Below are positions 51,633 through 59,819 of a DNA stretch of 64,000 nt, piece by piece (position 1 is the first letter of the stretch; the number at the start of each line of letters is the position of its first letter). This DNA comes from MVRE01 sp015660965 (GTDB lineage Archaea; Halobacteriota; Methanomicrobia; Methanomicrobiales; Methanospirillaceae). Under the pieces are notes generated by a model. It was not told the origin of the DNA. It did no database searches and saw only the letters and a program-made list of their open reading frames with translations. The stretch is from assembly GCA_050015095.1 (NCBI GenBank), contig JBEKCC010000004.1, forward strand, positions 1 to 64,000, given 5' to 3'. The translations under genes were made by a program, and so were the position numbers.

Positions 51633-53867
51633 ATGCGTAGACAAGGCAGAATTATCGTCAGGGGCATCGTGCAAGGCGTGGGTTTTCGTCCATTTGTCTA
51701 CGCAAAAGCGCATGAACTAAACATACTTGGCACCGTAAAAAATCTCGGTAGCGAAGTTGAGATCTTCGCTAAAGGTGACCGATTTGAGGATTTCGTTGAT
51801 GCAATTTCACATGGACCTCCATTAGCACAAATCGATTCAGTTCAAGTTTTTGATATTCAGCAGCAAACCGGAGACAGATTCACGATCTTACCGAGTGGCA
51901 GCGGTGCACTTACTGGTATGATTCCTCCAGATGTAGCGATCTGTGATTCTTGTATTGCAGATATATTCCGGAAAGGAGGACGGTATGACGGGTACTGGGC
52001 GACGTCTTGTGTGAACTGCGGTCCTCGCTATAGTATCATTGAGAAGCTCCCTTATGACCGAGAGCGTACTTCAATGTCGGTCTTTCCCATGTGCTCTGAT
52101 TGTGCTGCAGAGTACAATGACCCTCACTCACGTCGCCATCATGCACAAACAATTGCTTGTACTGCTTGTGGGCCGCAACTTTCACTGTTCGATGCTCAGG
52201 GGAGACGCATCGATTGCTTCGATCCAATAAAAGAGACTGCTGGATTACTTGAGGCGGGGCGAATTATTGCGGTCCGGGGGGTGGGGGGATTTCATATTGC
52301 CTGTATTGAGGATTCAGCCAATGAATTGAAACGACGACTTGGCAGGATTGAGCAACCATTTGCAGTTATGGTCCGCCCAGATGCAATTGAAAAGATTGTA
52401 TGCATCTCCGATGAGGAACGTTCACTACTCCAAAGCCCAATTCATCCTATCGTTGTTCTAACGAAACGCGATCACTCATCTCACCCTTCAATTAGTAACC
52501 TTCACACGATTGGCTGTATGCTGCCTTACACGGGATTGCATCATTTACTTTTCTCACTCCTCAAGCACCCGCTGTTGATCATGACGAGTGCCAACATGCC
52601 CGGTTATCCAATGATAACCGATATAGATCACGCAATGGCTAAGCTTGATCATGACGTAGATTTCTTTTTAACTCACAATCGCACCATTGTCAATCGCTGC
52701 GATGATTCTGTTGTTCGGGATGGCTATGTAATTCGACTCTCTCGTGGCATGGCACCGAAACGTACTGCTATCGATCTTGGAAAGAGGTGCATCATTGGTG
52801 TCGGTCCAGAATTAAATGCAAACGCAACAGTATACCAAAACGGATTTGCAGTTACTTCACCTCATGTTGGAAACGTCCGCAATCCCTCAACACTTGATTA
52901 CTTGAAAGAAACGGTCGCACGACTTCGCCGGCTTCTTGGAGCTCGTTTAGATCTTATCGCCCATGACCTTCATCCTCAGTTCCTTTCTACCCGGTTTGCT
53001 CTTGAACTGGCTGAAGAGGTAAAGATAGATCGTGTCCCTGTACAGCATCATCGTGCACACATCGCTGCAGCAACGACCGAACCCTGTATTGGGATTGCAA
53101 TTGATGGTGTTGGTTATGGCGATGATGGGACCGTTTGGGGTGGAGAGGTCTTCTGCGGCCAAGTGCCTAATTTTGATCGCGTCGCACATCTTGAACCAGT
53201 TGCAATGCCAGGTGGCGACCTTGCGACCCGGTTCCCAGAGAGAATGTTATATGGAATTCTTCCCGAACCTGAGATCCTTGACCTTCTCTCGTCGCGGGGC
53301 TGGTCAGATGTTGAGTTGAGTGTATTAAAAAGGCAAGTTGCAACTGGATTCAATGTTTCAAGAACAAGCAGTTCAGGAAGAGTTCTCGATGCTGCGTCGG
53401 CCCTTCTTGGGATATGTCGAGAAAGGACCTACGATGGTGAACCAGCTATGAAACTCGAATCGGCTGCTGCAGGCGGGAAACCTGAACCATGGGACCTTAT
53501 CTTCACTCGTTTAGGAACTGTTGAAACGCTGTCATCTCGTGCAATCTTGGAAGCAGCTCTTACACGCTTACAAGAAGCACCCGCAAATGATAGGAATTTT
53601 GTCCAAGATATAGCTGCATCAGTTCAGTACAATCTTGCGCGGGGAATATCAGCATTAGCTATTCGGGCGGCTCACAAATATGGCATGAACACTGTTGCCC
53701 TTAGCGGGGGTGTTGCATACAATTATATGATACGTGAAACTATCCGGCGAGAAATTGTTGCAAATTCGCTCACTTGCTTGATTAACCGCGATTATCCTCT
53801 TGGCGACGGGTGCGTTTCATTCGGACAATGTGTATATGCCGGTGTTCTTCATAAGCAACGAGATTAG
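51633..53867 (+). CDS. hypF: HypF, hydrogenase maturation carbamoyltransferase
   Basis: The 744-residue protein makes the cyanide ligand precursor of [NiFe] hydrogenases from carbamoyl phosphate, with HypE. It has an acylphosphatase domain (VQGVGFRPF at 13-21), two zinc fingers (CDSC...CVNC and CSDC...CTAC), a YrdC domain (IIAVRGVGGFHIAC) and a Kae1-like C-terminal domain (VQHHRAHIAA; IAIDGVGYGDDGTVWGGEVF). All four are present at full length. It is alone here; no hydrogenase genes are in the window. Confidence 0.97.
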   Translation: MRRQGRIIVRGIVQGVGFRPFVYAKAHELNILGTVKNLGSEVEIFAKGDRFEDFVDAISHGPPLAQIDSVQVFDIQQQTGDRFTILPSGSGALTGMIPPDVAICDSCIADIFRKGGRYDGYWATSCVNCGPRYSIIEKLPYDRERTSMSVFPMCSDCAAEYNDPHSRRHHAQTIACTACGPQLSLFDAQGRRIDCFDPIKETAGLLEAGRIIAVRGVGGFHIACIEDSANELKRRLGRIEQPFAVMVRPDAIEKIVCISDEERSLLQSPIHPIVVLTKRDHSSHPSISNLHTIGCMLPYTGLHHLLFSLLKHPLLIMTSANMPGYPMITDIDHAMAKLDHDVDFFLTHNRTIVNRCDDSVVRDGYVIRLSRGMAPKRTAIDLGKRCIIGVGPELNANATVYQNGFAVTSPHVGNVRNPSTLDYLKETVARLRRLLGARLDLIAHDLHPQFLSTRFALELAEEVKIDRVPVQHHRAHIAAATTEPCIGIAIDGVGYGDDGTVWGGEVFCGQVPNFDRVAHLEPVAMPGGDLATRFPERMLYGILPEPEILDLLSSRGWSDVELSVLKRQVATGFNVSRTSSSGRVLDAASALLGICRERTYDGEPAMKLESAAAGGKPEPWDLIFTRLGTVETLSSRAILEAALTRLQEAPANDRNFVQDIAASVQYNLARGISALAIRAAHKYGMNTVALSGGVAYNYMIRETIRREIVANSLTCLINRDYPLGDGCVSFGQCVYAGVLHKQRD

Positions 53868-53929
53868 CTCTTTACAGGTTTTATCCGAGAAGTTTATCTT
53901 TCTAGACGCACAAGGTGGGAACAATAAAG

Positions 53930-54343
53930 ATGGCACCAGTGGATCAAGAGAAGGAGACTAAGGACAAGATCAATATTCTTGAAAAACAACTTGCAGACCT
54001 TCAACAGGGACTCTGCCTTGTACAAGATTATTATCATGACCTAGAAAAAGTAGCAGGTAAACAGGATGCTGAGGAGGATGTTAACCAGTCACTTTTAAAA
54101 CCACTCTTAAAAGAAGACGAGGAATTCGAAGGGATCTGGAAGTTCCATGACGAAATGCTTATCCTCGATCCTCCTGCTCAGGTTCCATGTACCCAAATGT
54201 ATGAATCGTTTGTCACTTACTGCAGGAATAAAGGTTGGGAGGCAACAGACCGCCCATCTTTTGATTTTATATTCCTGAAAATGGGAATTCTACAAAGTTC
54301 TGAGCGGAATATGTGGCAGGGATATCGAATTCGCATAAATTGA
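53930..54343 (+). CDS. hypothetical protein, coiled coil plus winged-helix-like end
   Basis: I do not recognise this 137-residue protein with certainty. Residues ~5-45 are a charged coiled coil. The last ~65 residues (QMYESFVTYCRNKGWEATD ... FLKMGILQSSERNMWQGYRI) resemble the small domain found at the end of P4-type primases (pox D5-like), which is a winged helix. No primase is attached. The ATG at 53930 is chosen; a GTG five codons upstream is possible. It follows hypF by 62 bases. Confidence 0.6.
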   Translation: MAPVDQEKETKDKINILEKQLADLQQGLCLVQDYYHDLEKVAGKQDAEEDVNQSLLKPLLKEDEEFEGIWKFHDEMLILDPPAQVPCTQMYESFVTYCRNKGWEATDRPSFDFIFLKMGILQSSERNMWQGYRIRIN

Positions 54344-54416
54344 ACCTTTATTTTTTATGGTATTTTGATTCTTAATACCCCATAACAAACTCTGATTAAA
54401 AGATCTGCTTTTCCAT

Positions 54417-55412
54417 ATGACTCAGATTAAGATAACAAAAAATAGCGGAATCCCACTGCTGGGTTCAATCTATTTTGGTGTTTTGGACCGCGGAACGAAC
54501 CTTCTACAAATCCGGCCAAGCTGTGGATGTAACCTGAATTGTCCCTTCTGTTCGGTCGATGCTGGTCCGGAATCAACCACCCGTGCAACAAATTACGAGA
54601 TCGAGAAAGATTATCTTGTTGAATATGTGCGGGAAATTGCAGAATTTAAAGGAAACGGTGTCGAGTGTCATATTGATTCTCCAGGGGAACCGATGCTTTA
54701 TAAGGAGATCGTCAAGCTTGTCGCTGATCTCAGAAAGATTAGCGAAGTCAGCATAATCTCCATGCAGACAAACGGCACATTACTTAACAAAAAGAACATT
54801 GCATCACTTGAATCTGCAGGGTTGGATAGAGTTAACCTTTCTATTCATGCACTCAACCAAGAAATTGCTCAGAAACTTGCGGGTGTTCCTTGGTTTGACA
54901 TTAATAAGATTAAAAATGCGGCTCGTCTTGTTGCTAATAGTAAAATTGATCTGTTAATTGCACCAGTTTTCCTTCCAAAAATTAACGATGCCGAGATACC
55001 GGAACTAATAAAATTTGCAACAGAAATTGGAGCTGGAAAACGCTTTCCTCCGCTTGGTATTCAGAAATTTGAAAAATATAAATATGGCAGGTCTCCCAAA
55101 GGTATCAAGGTTCAGAGCTGGTGGCAGTTTTATAACTGGAGCCTCAAACCTTGGCAAAAAGAATTTGGCTGCAAACTTATTCTGAGCCCCAAAGATTTCG
55201 GCACAGTCAAACGGAAAATGCTCACGTCTTTTTTTGAGATTGGCGAAAAGTTGAAGGTTGATATCCGGGCACCGGGCTGGCTTAAGGGAGAGATGTTAGC
55301 TGTTTCTCGAGACCGTGTTGTCTCAGTGCTAAACTGTCAAAAAAATTCTGGAACTATTCGTGTAAAAATTGTCAGCTCTAAGCATGGGATATACGTTGCA
55401 ATACCGGTGTGA
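54417..55412 (+). CDS. radical SAM protein with C-terminal TRAM-like domain
   Basis: The 331-residue protein has the radical SAM motif CGCNLNCPFCSVD (Cys38, Cys42, Cys45), HIDSPGEPMLY (the GGE-like strand), and MQTNGTLLN. The last ~60 residues (VVSVLNCQKNSGTIRVKIVSS) resemble a TRAM RNA-binding domain. This points to an RNA-modifying role, but the reaction is unknown. It resembles an archaeal uncharacterised Fe-S oxidoreductase group. No ribosome site is visible before the ATG. Confidence 0.8.
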   Translation: MTQIKITKNSGIPLLGSIYFGVLDRGTNLLQIRPSCGCNLNCPFCSVDAGPESTTRATNYEIEKDYLVEYVREIAEFKGNGVECHIDSPGEPMLYKEIVKLVADLRKISEVSIISMQTNGTLLNKKNIASLESAGLDRVNLSIHALNQEIAQKLAGVPWFDINKIKNAARLVANSKIDLLIAPVFLPKINDAEIPELIKFATEIGAGKRFPPLGIQKFEKYKYGRSPKGIKVQSWWQFYNWSLKPWQKEFGCKLILSPKDFGTVKRKMLTSFFEIGEKLKVDIRAPGWLKGEMLAVSRDRVVSVLNCQKNSGTIRVKIVSSKHGIYVAIPV

Positions 55413-55435
55413 GAACAACCCAGAATAATTTGGAA

Positions 55436-55443
55436 TTTTTTTT
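55436..55443 (+). terminator. T8 terminator in the convergent gap
   Basis: Eight T follow the radical SAM gene by 23 bases. The opposite strand of this gap, after L12, is pyrimidine-rich (CTCTCTTTTTCTTTCTCC), so both genes can terminate here. Confidence 0.5.
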
Positions 55444-55469
55444 GATGGTTTGGAGAAAGAAAAAGAGAG

Positions 55470-55787
55470 TTATCCGAAAAGGGCTCCCAGCCCTGCCATT
55501 CCGCTCTCTTCATCTTCCTTCTTGTGTTCATCCTTCTTTTCATCCTTTGCTGGTGCTGCTGCCGCTGGGGCGCCAGATACTGCGGGGGCAGCTGCAACTG
55601 CAACTGGTGCAACGGCGGCCATGCTGATTGCATCCTCAATGTTCACACCATCAAGTGCGGCAATAAGTGCTTTTACACGGGATTCATCAACTGCGACACC
55701 TGAGGCAGTTAGAACTGCCTTAACACCTTTCTCGTCAACCTTCTTGCCTGCCTTGTGCAGAAGAAGTGCTGCATAGATATATTCCAT
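55470..55787 (-). CDS. rpl12: ribosomal protein L12 (P1)
   Basis: The 105-residue acidic stalk protein has MEYIYAALLLHKAGKKVDEK at the N terminus, an Ala-rich hinge, and the conserved tip ESGMAGLGALFG that binds translation factors. It is the last gene of the L11-L1-L10-L12 operon. Confidence 0.97.
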   Translation of the reverse strand: MEYIYAALLLHKAGKKVDEKGVKAVLTASGVAVDESRVKALIAALDGVNIEDAISMAAVAPVAVAAAPAVSGAPAAAAPAKDEKKDEHKKEDEESGMAGLGALFG

Positions 55788-55813
55788 CTCAATTCACCTC
55801 GTAAATTTTAATT

Positions 55814-56662
55814 TCACTTAACAATACCTTTCAACGCAATGCTTTCTCGCTGAGCTTTACCGATAATCGCATCAACCACATCTTTCTCATAGATGCAAGC
55901 TTCGACCGCAAGACTTCTCGCCTCTCTAACCGCTTTAGTCAGAATTGGAGTGATAGTACTCTTAGTCGGGATTGCTGCATTAACAGAGAGGTTAAATGCT
56001 TGCTGAGACGCGAGTGAGATCTGTGCAAGGATTGCCGTTTCATCGATCGCAAGGACAGATGGTTCGTATACATCGCCCTGATAGAATGCTGCTTGGAGAA
56101 TAAGACCGACATCCATTGGCTTAATGTCCATTTTGATCAGGACATCGGCAACCTTGTGACTAATGACGGCACCCTTCTTCACGATTGTCTTCGTCTCGCG
56201 GATCTTTACCTTACCTCCTTCGATTGCTGCCGGGATACCTGCCTGCTGAAGTTCGCCCACAATCGGTCCTGGCTTGAAGTTTGTTGGACCTTTCTCAATG
56301 ACAATATCTTCAGGTGCGGTTTCACCAGGCTTTGCTGCCATTTTCGTCTTGGTCTTCTCAAGCTGTTTGAAGAGTTTAAACGGGTTGTCGTTTGTGAAGA
56401 TCATCGCAGAGTGACCGGAGATATATTTCGATAAATCGATCATCTTTCCGCCAATTTCACCGAGTGCATGTTCGATGAGTGTGTTGCGGGTCACTCTAAT
56501 TAGCGCTTTACCCCTAAGGGAACGCCGGATTTGTTGCACTTGTGCCGCGGGGATGCCATACATATCGACAAGTCCAACGAGTGTGTATTTCTCAGCATTC
56601 TTTTTGATCTCGTCAATCTCGGCCTTCTTCCAGACCGGCAAGTGCCGTGTGTAAAGTGCCAT
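55814..56662 (-). CDS. rpl10: ribosomal protein L10 (P0)
   Basis: The 282-residue stalk base protein has the L10 rRNA-binding domain (LPVWKKAEIDEIKKNAE; GIPAAQVQQIRRSLRG) and the archaeal insertion (GPTNFKPGPIVGELQQAGIP). Its length is less than the usual ~330 because it lacks the acidic EESGMAGLGALFG-type tail typical of archaeal P0. It starts directly after the L1 stop. Confidence 0.95.
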   Translation of the reverse strand: MALYTRHLPVWKKAEIDEIKKNAEKYTLVGLVDMYGIPAAQVQQIRRSLRGKALIRVTRNTLIEHALGEIGGKMIDLSKYISGHSAMIFTNDNPFKLFKQLEKTKTKMAAKPGETAPEDIVIEKGPTNFKPGPIVGELQQAGIPAAIEGGKVKIRETKTIVKKGAVISHKVADVLIKMDIKPMDVGLILQAAFYQGDVYEPSVLAIDETAILAQISLASQQAFNLSVNAAIPTKSTITPILTKAVREARSLAVEACIYEKDVVDAIIGKAQRESIALKGIVK

Positions 56663-57307
56663 TTACACCAACCTCACTGCAGGACCCATTGAAGTCTTCA
56701 CATAGATCGAGCGGATATTCAGTGGCCCTTGTTCAAGAACAGACTCGATTCTCCTTAGAATCGTGTCAATGTTCTCTGCAACCTGTTCCGGCTTCATTTT
56801 TGTCGATCCGACTTTCGTAGAAAACACCGTTCGGTCTTTAGTACGGATCTTTACAGAATTACGGAGACGTTCAACGATAGGGCGGATATCAGTTCCACCG
56901 GTTATTGGCATTGGCATTCTGCCTCGAGGACCGAGACGAGGACCTAAAAATCTACCAACTTGTGGCATTACTGCAGTCTCTGCAATGAAAAATCGATAAC
57001 TCGCGGCGATTTTTCGCGCCTCACGCGGTGCGCCACCTAATCGTTCAATCTCTTCAGGACCGAGAATCAGATCAACTTTGGCATCCTTTGCCTGTGTGAC
57101 GATATCTCCTTTTCCGAGCACACATATCCCAACATTTTCGCCGGTTCCATTAGGGAGAAGAATCGTCTCGTCAATACGATTTTTCGGCTGCGCCATGTCG
57201 ATATTCTTGAGATTGATGGTGATATCTATACTCTCAGAGAATTTACGTTCAGGCGCCTTTTCGATAGCCGTTTTTACGGCTTCTAGTATTTTGGCCTTTT
57301 CAACCAT
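56663..57307 (-). CDS. rpl1: ribosomal protein L1
   Basis: The 214-residue uL1 has RNIDMAQPKNRIDE-type N-terminal segment, PQVGRFLGPRLGPRGRMPMP and KTSMGPAVRL. L1 binds 23S rRNA near the E site and in methanogens represses its own mRNA. A hairpin that could be its mRNA target precedes the start (57317-57347). GGAGGT lies 6 bases before the ATG. Confidence 0.96.
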   Translation of the reverse strand: MVEKAKILEAVKTAIEKAPERKFSESIDITINLKNIDMAQPKNRIDETILLPNGTGENVGICVLGKGDIVTQAKDAKVDLILGPEEIERLGGAPREARKIAASYRFFIAETAVMPQVGRFLGPRLGPRGRMPMPITGGTDIRPIVERLRNSVKIRTKDRTVFSTKVGSTKMKPEQVAENIDTILRRIESVLEQGPLNIRSIYVKTSMGPAVRLV

Positions 57308-57316
57308 CAGTTACCT

Positions 57317-57347
57317 CCATAGTACGCGACCTTTCGATCTTCTATGG
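57317..57347 (-). promoter_or_regulatory. candidate L1-binding hairpin in the mRNA before L1
   Basis: On the minus strand CCATAG/CTATGG (6 bp) encloses an asymmetric internal loop (AA against GCGTA), a 4-bp stem GATC/GGTC and a GAAA tetraloop. Stem, asymmetric loop, stem is the shape of L1 mRNA sites. The 3' arm abuts the ribosome site GGAGGT. Confidence 0.5.
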
Positions 57348-57357
57348 TTTTCACAAT

Positions 57358-57834
57358 TTATTTCGTAAGAGCGCTGTCGTATTTGCCTTCGTTGATAGCG
57401 GCAATAACCTCTTTTGGTTTTTTGTCATCAATGGTGATGCCCATGCTCACACAAGTACCGATGACTTCCTTTACTGCGGTCCTTAGCTCATAAGAGAGCA
57501 TACCATCCTGCTTCATTTTAGCAATTCGAACAGCGGCCTCAAATGGTAGGTTACCTACCACCTTAACGTTAGGCTCTGAAGACCCTTTCTCAATACCAAC
57601 CTCTTTTTTAATAAGAGCCGACGTGGGCGGTACGCCCACCGTGACTGTAAAGTTCTTTTTATCGTCGACTTCGACCTTAACAGGCACTTGCATACCATTG
57701 AATGTGCCCGTCTTTTTGTTGATCTCATCAACGACTGCTTTTACGTTGATACCGAGTGGTCCAAGTGCAGGTCCCAATGGGGGTCCTGCGGTCGCCTTTC
57801 CGCCAGGTACTAAAACCTCGACCACTTCTGCCAT
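57358..57834 (-). CDS. rpl11: ribosomal protein L11
   Basis: The 158-residue uL11 has VLVPGGKATAGPPLGPALGP, VDEINKKTGTFNGMQVPVKV and PPTSALIKKE. It forms the GTPase-associated centre. First gene of the operon; L1 starts 50 bases later. GGTGG lies before the ATG. Confidence 0.97.
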   Translation of the reverse strand: MAEVVEVLVPGGKATAGPPLGPALGPLGINVKAVVDEINKKTGTFNGMQVPVKVEVDDKKNFTVTVGVPPTSALIKKEVGIEKGSSEPNVKVVGNLPFEAAVRIAKMKQDGMLSYELRTAVKEVIGTCVSMGITIDDKKPKEVIAAINEGKYDSALTK

Positions 57835-57853
57835 ATTTTGTCCACCATGCCGT

Positions 57854-57866
57854 CCCGTGTAACGGG
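57854..57866 (-). repeat. hairpin CCCGT-TAC-ACGGG in the L11 leader
   Basis: Five-base arms and a 3-base loop, about 20 bases before the L11 start codon, within the predicted leader. Function unknown. Confidence 0.4.
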
Positions 57867-57926
57867 CTTCTGGCGTGGGTTTGTATAGGTCTACGTTACA
57901 TGACTTAAAGGTAGTGCGAAATAGAT

Positions 57927-57934
57927 ATTATAAA
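57927..57934 (-). promoter_or_regulatory. TATA box of the L11-L1-L10-L12 operon
   Basis: The minus strand reads TTTTTTATAATATC. The predicted start near 57904 gives a leader of about 70 bases before L11. Confidence 0.5.
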
Positions 57935-57954
57935 AAAGATGAATTTTACTTCTT

Positions 57955-58503
57955 TTATTTCATGTCAGAAACTTTCTCTACTACTCTAACATTGTCACCA
58001 CGGACTGTAATTGGTATTGGCACAACACTCTCATAAAGCTCGACAGTAATTTCTTCCTTGGCAGAGTCAACTCGCTTAACAACTGCTTTCTCGCCTTTAA
58101 AGGGTCCGGCAATAAGCTCTACAATTGTTCCTTCCTCGATTCCACTTACCACCGGTTTTGGTATGAGGAAATGGGCTACCTCATCAAGCATCATCGAGCT
58201 CTTCTCTCCTTCATCCTTCCCCTTGCGGACAACGGCCCGCGCGTGAGGGATCTTCTCTACGAGTTGCTCGATCCGATTTAATTTTTCGGAAGTCTCAATA
58301 AGGACGTAACCTTGCAGCTCATTAGGTACAATCACCGCGGTTACATTGATGTCGGTTGCCTTACTATCAATTGCCTTTTTTATGCTATCAGCAACTGTTC
58401 GTTCCTGTTTCGACGTTGTCTTGATCGCAAAAATACGATTATTTGAAACCTCAGTAGATGGTGTAGATTCCAGTGCCGTGGTGGAGGGGGTTTGTTCAGT
58501 CAT
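57955..58503 (-). CDS. spt5: Spt5/NusG transcription elongation factor
   Basis: The 182-residue protein has a NusG N-terminal domain (RIFAIKTTSKQERTVADSIK; LQGYVLIE) and a KOW domain (GTIVELIAGPFKGEKAVVKR). With Spt4 it clamps the polymerase. A ~25-residue Thr/Ser-rich N-terminal extension makes it longer than the usual ~150. The ATG at 58503 has GGTGG upstream. It follows secE by 11 bases. Confidence 0.95.
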   Translation of the reverse strand: MTEQTPSTTALESTPSTEVSNNRIFAIKTTSKQERTVADSIKKAIDSKATDINVTAVIVPNELQGYVLIETSEKLNRIEQLVEKIPHARAVVRKGKDEGEKSSMMLDEVAHFLIPKPVVSGIEEGTIVELIAGPFKGEKAVVKRVDSAKEEITVELYESVVPIPITVRGDNVRVVEKVSDMK

Positions 58504-58514
58504 AGCCACCAATA

Positions 58515-58721
58515 TTAGAATCCCAGCATCTTTTTATGTTCAAAAAGAATGAACAAGATAAATCCGATCAGGCCAATAAGAAGGACTCCCGCTGCAGCAA
58601 CTATTGCAATTTTGGAGAACTCTTCACGAGTGGGTGTACGCGCAAGTTTCAATACCCGGAGGTATTTCCTAAAAAACTCCTCTTGGACGTTAACTTTGAA
58701 ATCCGGCTTTGATATCTCCAT
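58515..58721 (-). CDS. secE: SecE (Sec61 gamma) translocase subunit
   Basis: The 68-residue protein has an amphipathic N-terminal half (FFRKYLRVLKLARTPTREEF) and one C-terminal membrane helix (IVAAAGVLLIGLIGFILFIL), the standard archaeal SecE layout. It clamps the SecY channel. It lies between ftsZ (6 bases) and spt5, a common euryarchaeal order. Confidence 0.95.
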   Translation of the reverse strand: MEISKPDFKVNVQEEFFRKYLRVLKLARTPTREEFSKIAIVAAAGVLLIGLIGFILFILFEHKKMLGF

Positions 58722-58727
58722 TTTTAC

Positions 58728-59819
58728 TCACTTGAGAAAATCGATCTCAAACTGTTTCTGGACTTTTGGGGTAAGTTTCTCGTTCCTACCATATATCTGT
58801 GGCGACCGTACTCCTGTTACAACAAGTAACGTACGCATTTTATTCTGCATTGCAGGGTCTATTTGTGCACCCCATATGATTCGGGCATTTGGATCAACAC
58901 GGTTGTAAACTTCTTGTACGACACCCTCTGCTTCCTCCATTGTCATGTCAGGGCCCCCAACCACATTGACCAATGCGGCAGTAGCACCAGAAATATCTAC
59001 ATCCAACAGCGGAGACCGAATCGCCTTTTTTACCGAATCTGCAGCTTTATCTTCACTGTCACTCTCTCCCATCCCGATCATCGCAACACCACCGCGTTCC
59101 ATAACAGTGCGAACATCAGCAAAATCGAGATTAACAAGTCCGGGCATCGTGATCAATTCGGTAATCCCCTTAACTGCACGCATGAGTACTTCATCAGCAA
59201 CTTTAAAAGCGGCATAAAGGGGTAATTTTGGTACGACTTCGAGAAGACGATCATTAGGCACGACAATAACCGTATCTGCTACATCCCTTAAACGTTCGAG
59301 TCCGGCTTCTGCGTTCTCCATGCGAATGGTCCCTTCAGCGGTAAATGGTAAGGTTACTATTGCAATTGTGAGAGCCCCCTCTTCACGGGCAGCCTTTGCA
59401 ATAATCGGTGCACATCCAGTACCAGTTCCCCCACCTAGTCCAACCGTTATAAAGACCATATCACAACCTGAAACCGCACCCCGGATCTCCTGCTCATTCT
59501 CGAGTGCAGCCTCTTCCCCAATTTGAGGGATGGAACCCGCACCCAGGCCACGGGTACGTTGCCTACCAATCAAGATCCGCTGATCAGCATGGGTTCGGAT
59601 AAGGTGCTGTGCATCCGTATTGATAGCAATCATACGGGCGCCATGGATACCCTCTTCCATCATACGAGTTATGGTGTTTGAGCCGCTGCCTCCGCAGCCG
59701 ATCACGGTTATCTCTGTTTTGAGCTCGGCCAAAATCTGGTCAAGATCTTCATTATTCTGAGCGACGGGTGTTTTATCGTCCCTCGCTTTAGTGAGTGCCT
59801 CTTCAACAATCGACCTCAT
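58728..59819 (-). CDS. ftsZ: FtsZ cell division GTPase
   Basis: The 363-residue tubulin homologue forms the division ring. It has GCGGSGSNTI at 41-50, the tubulin signature GGGTGTG at 129-135, NTDAQHL, and the T7-loop segment NLDFADVRTVM. The C-terminal tail is short. Its ATG overlaps the dtdA stop (ATGA), and secE follows. Confidence 0.97.
   Translation of the reverse strand: MRSIVEEALTKARDDKTPVAQNNEDLDQILAELKTEITVIGCGGSGSNTITRMMEEGIHGARMIAINTDAQHLIRTHADQRILIGRQRTRGLGAGSIPQIGEEAALENEQEIRGAVSGCDMVFITVGLGGGTGTGCAPIIAKAAREEGALTIAIVTLPFTAEGTIRMENAEAGLERLRDVADTVIVVPNDRLLEVVPKLPLYAAFKVADEVLMRAVKGITELITMPGLVNLDFADVRTVMERGGVAMIGMGESDSEDKAADSVKKAIRSPLLDVDISGATAALVNVVGGPDMTMEEAEGVVQEVYNRVDPNARIIWGAQIDPAMQNKMRTLLVVTGVRSPQIYGRNEKLTPKVQKQFEIDFLK

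Noticed and set aside
53930..54343. Primase/prophage remnant
   Set aside because: Only a small winged-helix-like end resembles P4-type primases; no other phage gene, integrase or att site is near.
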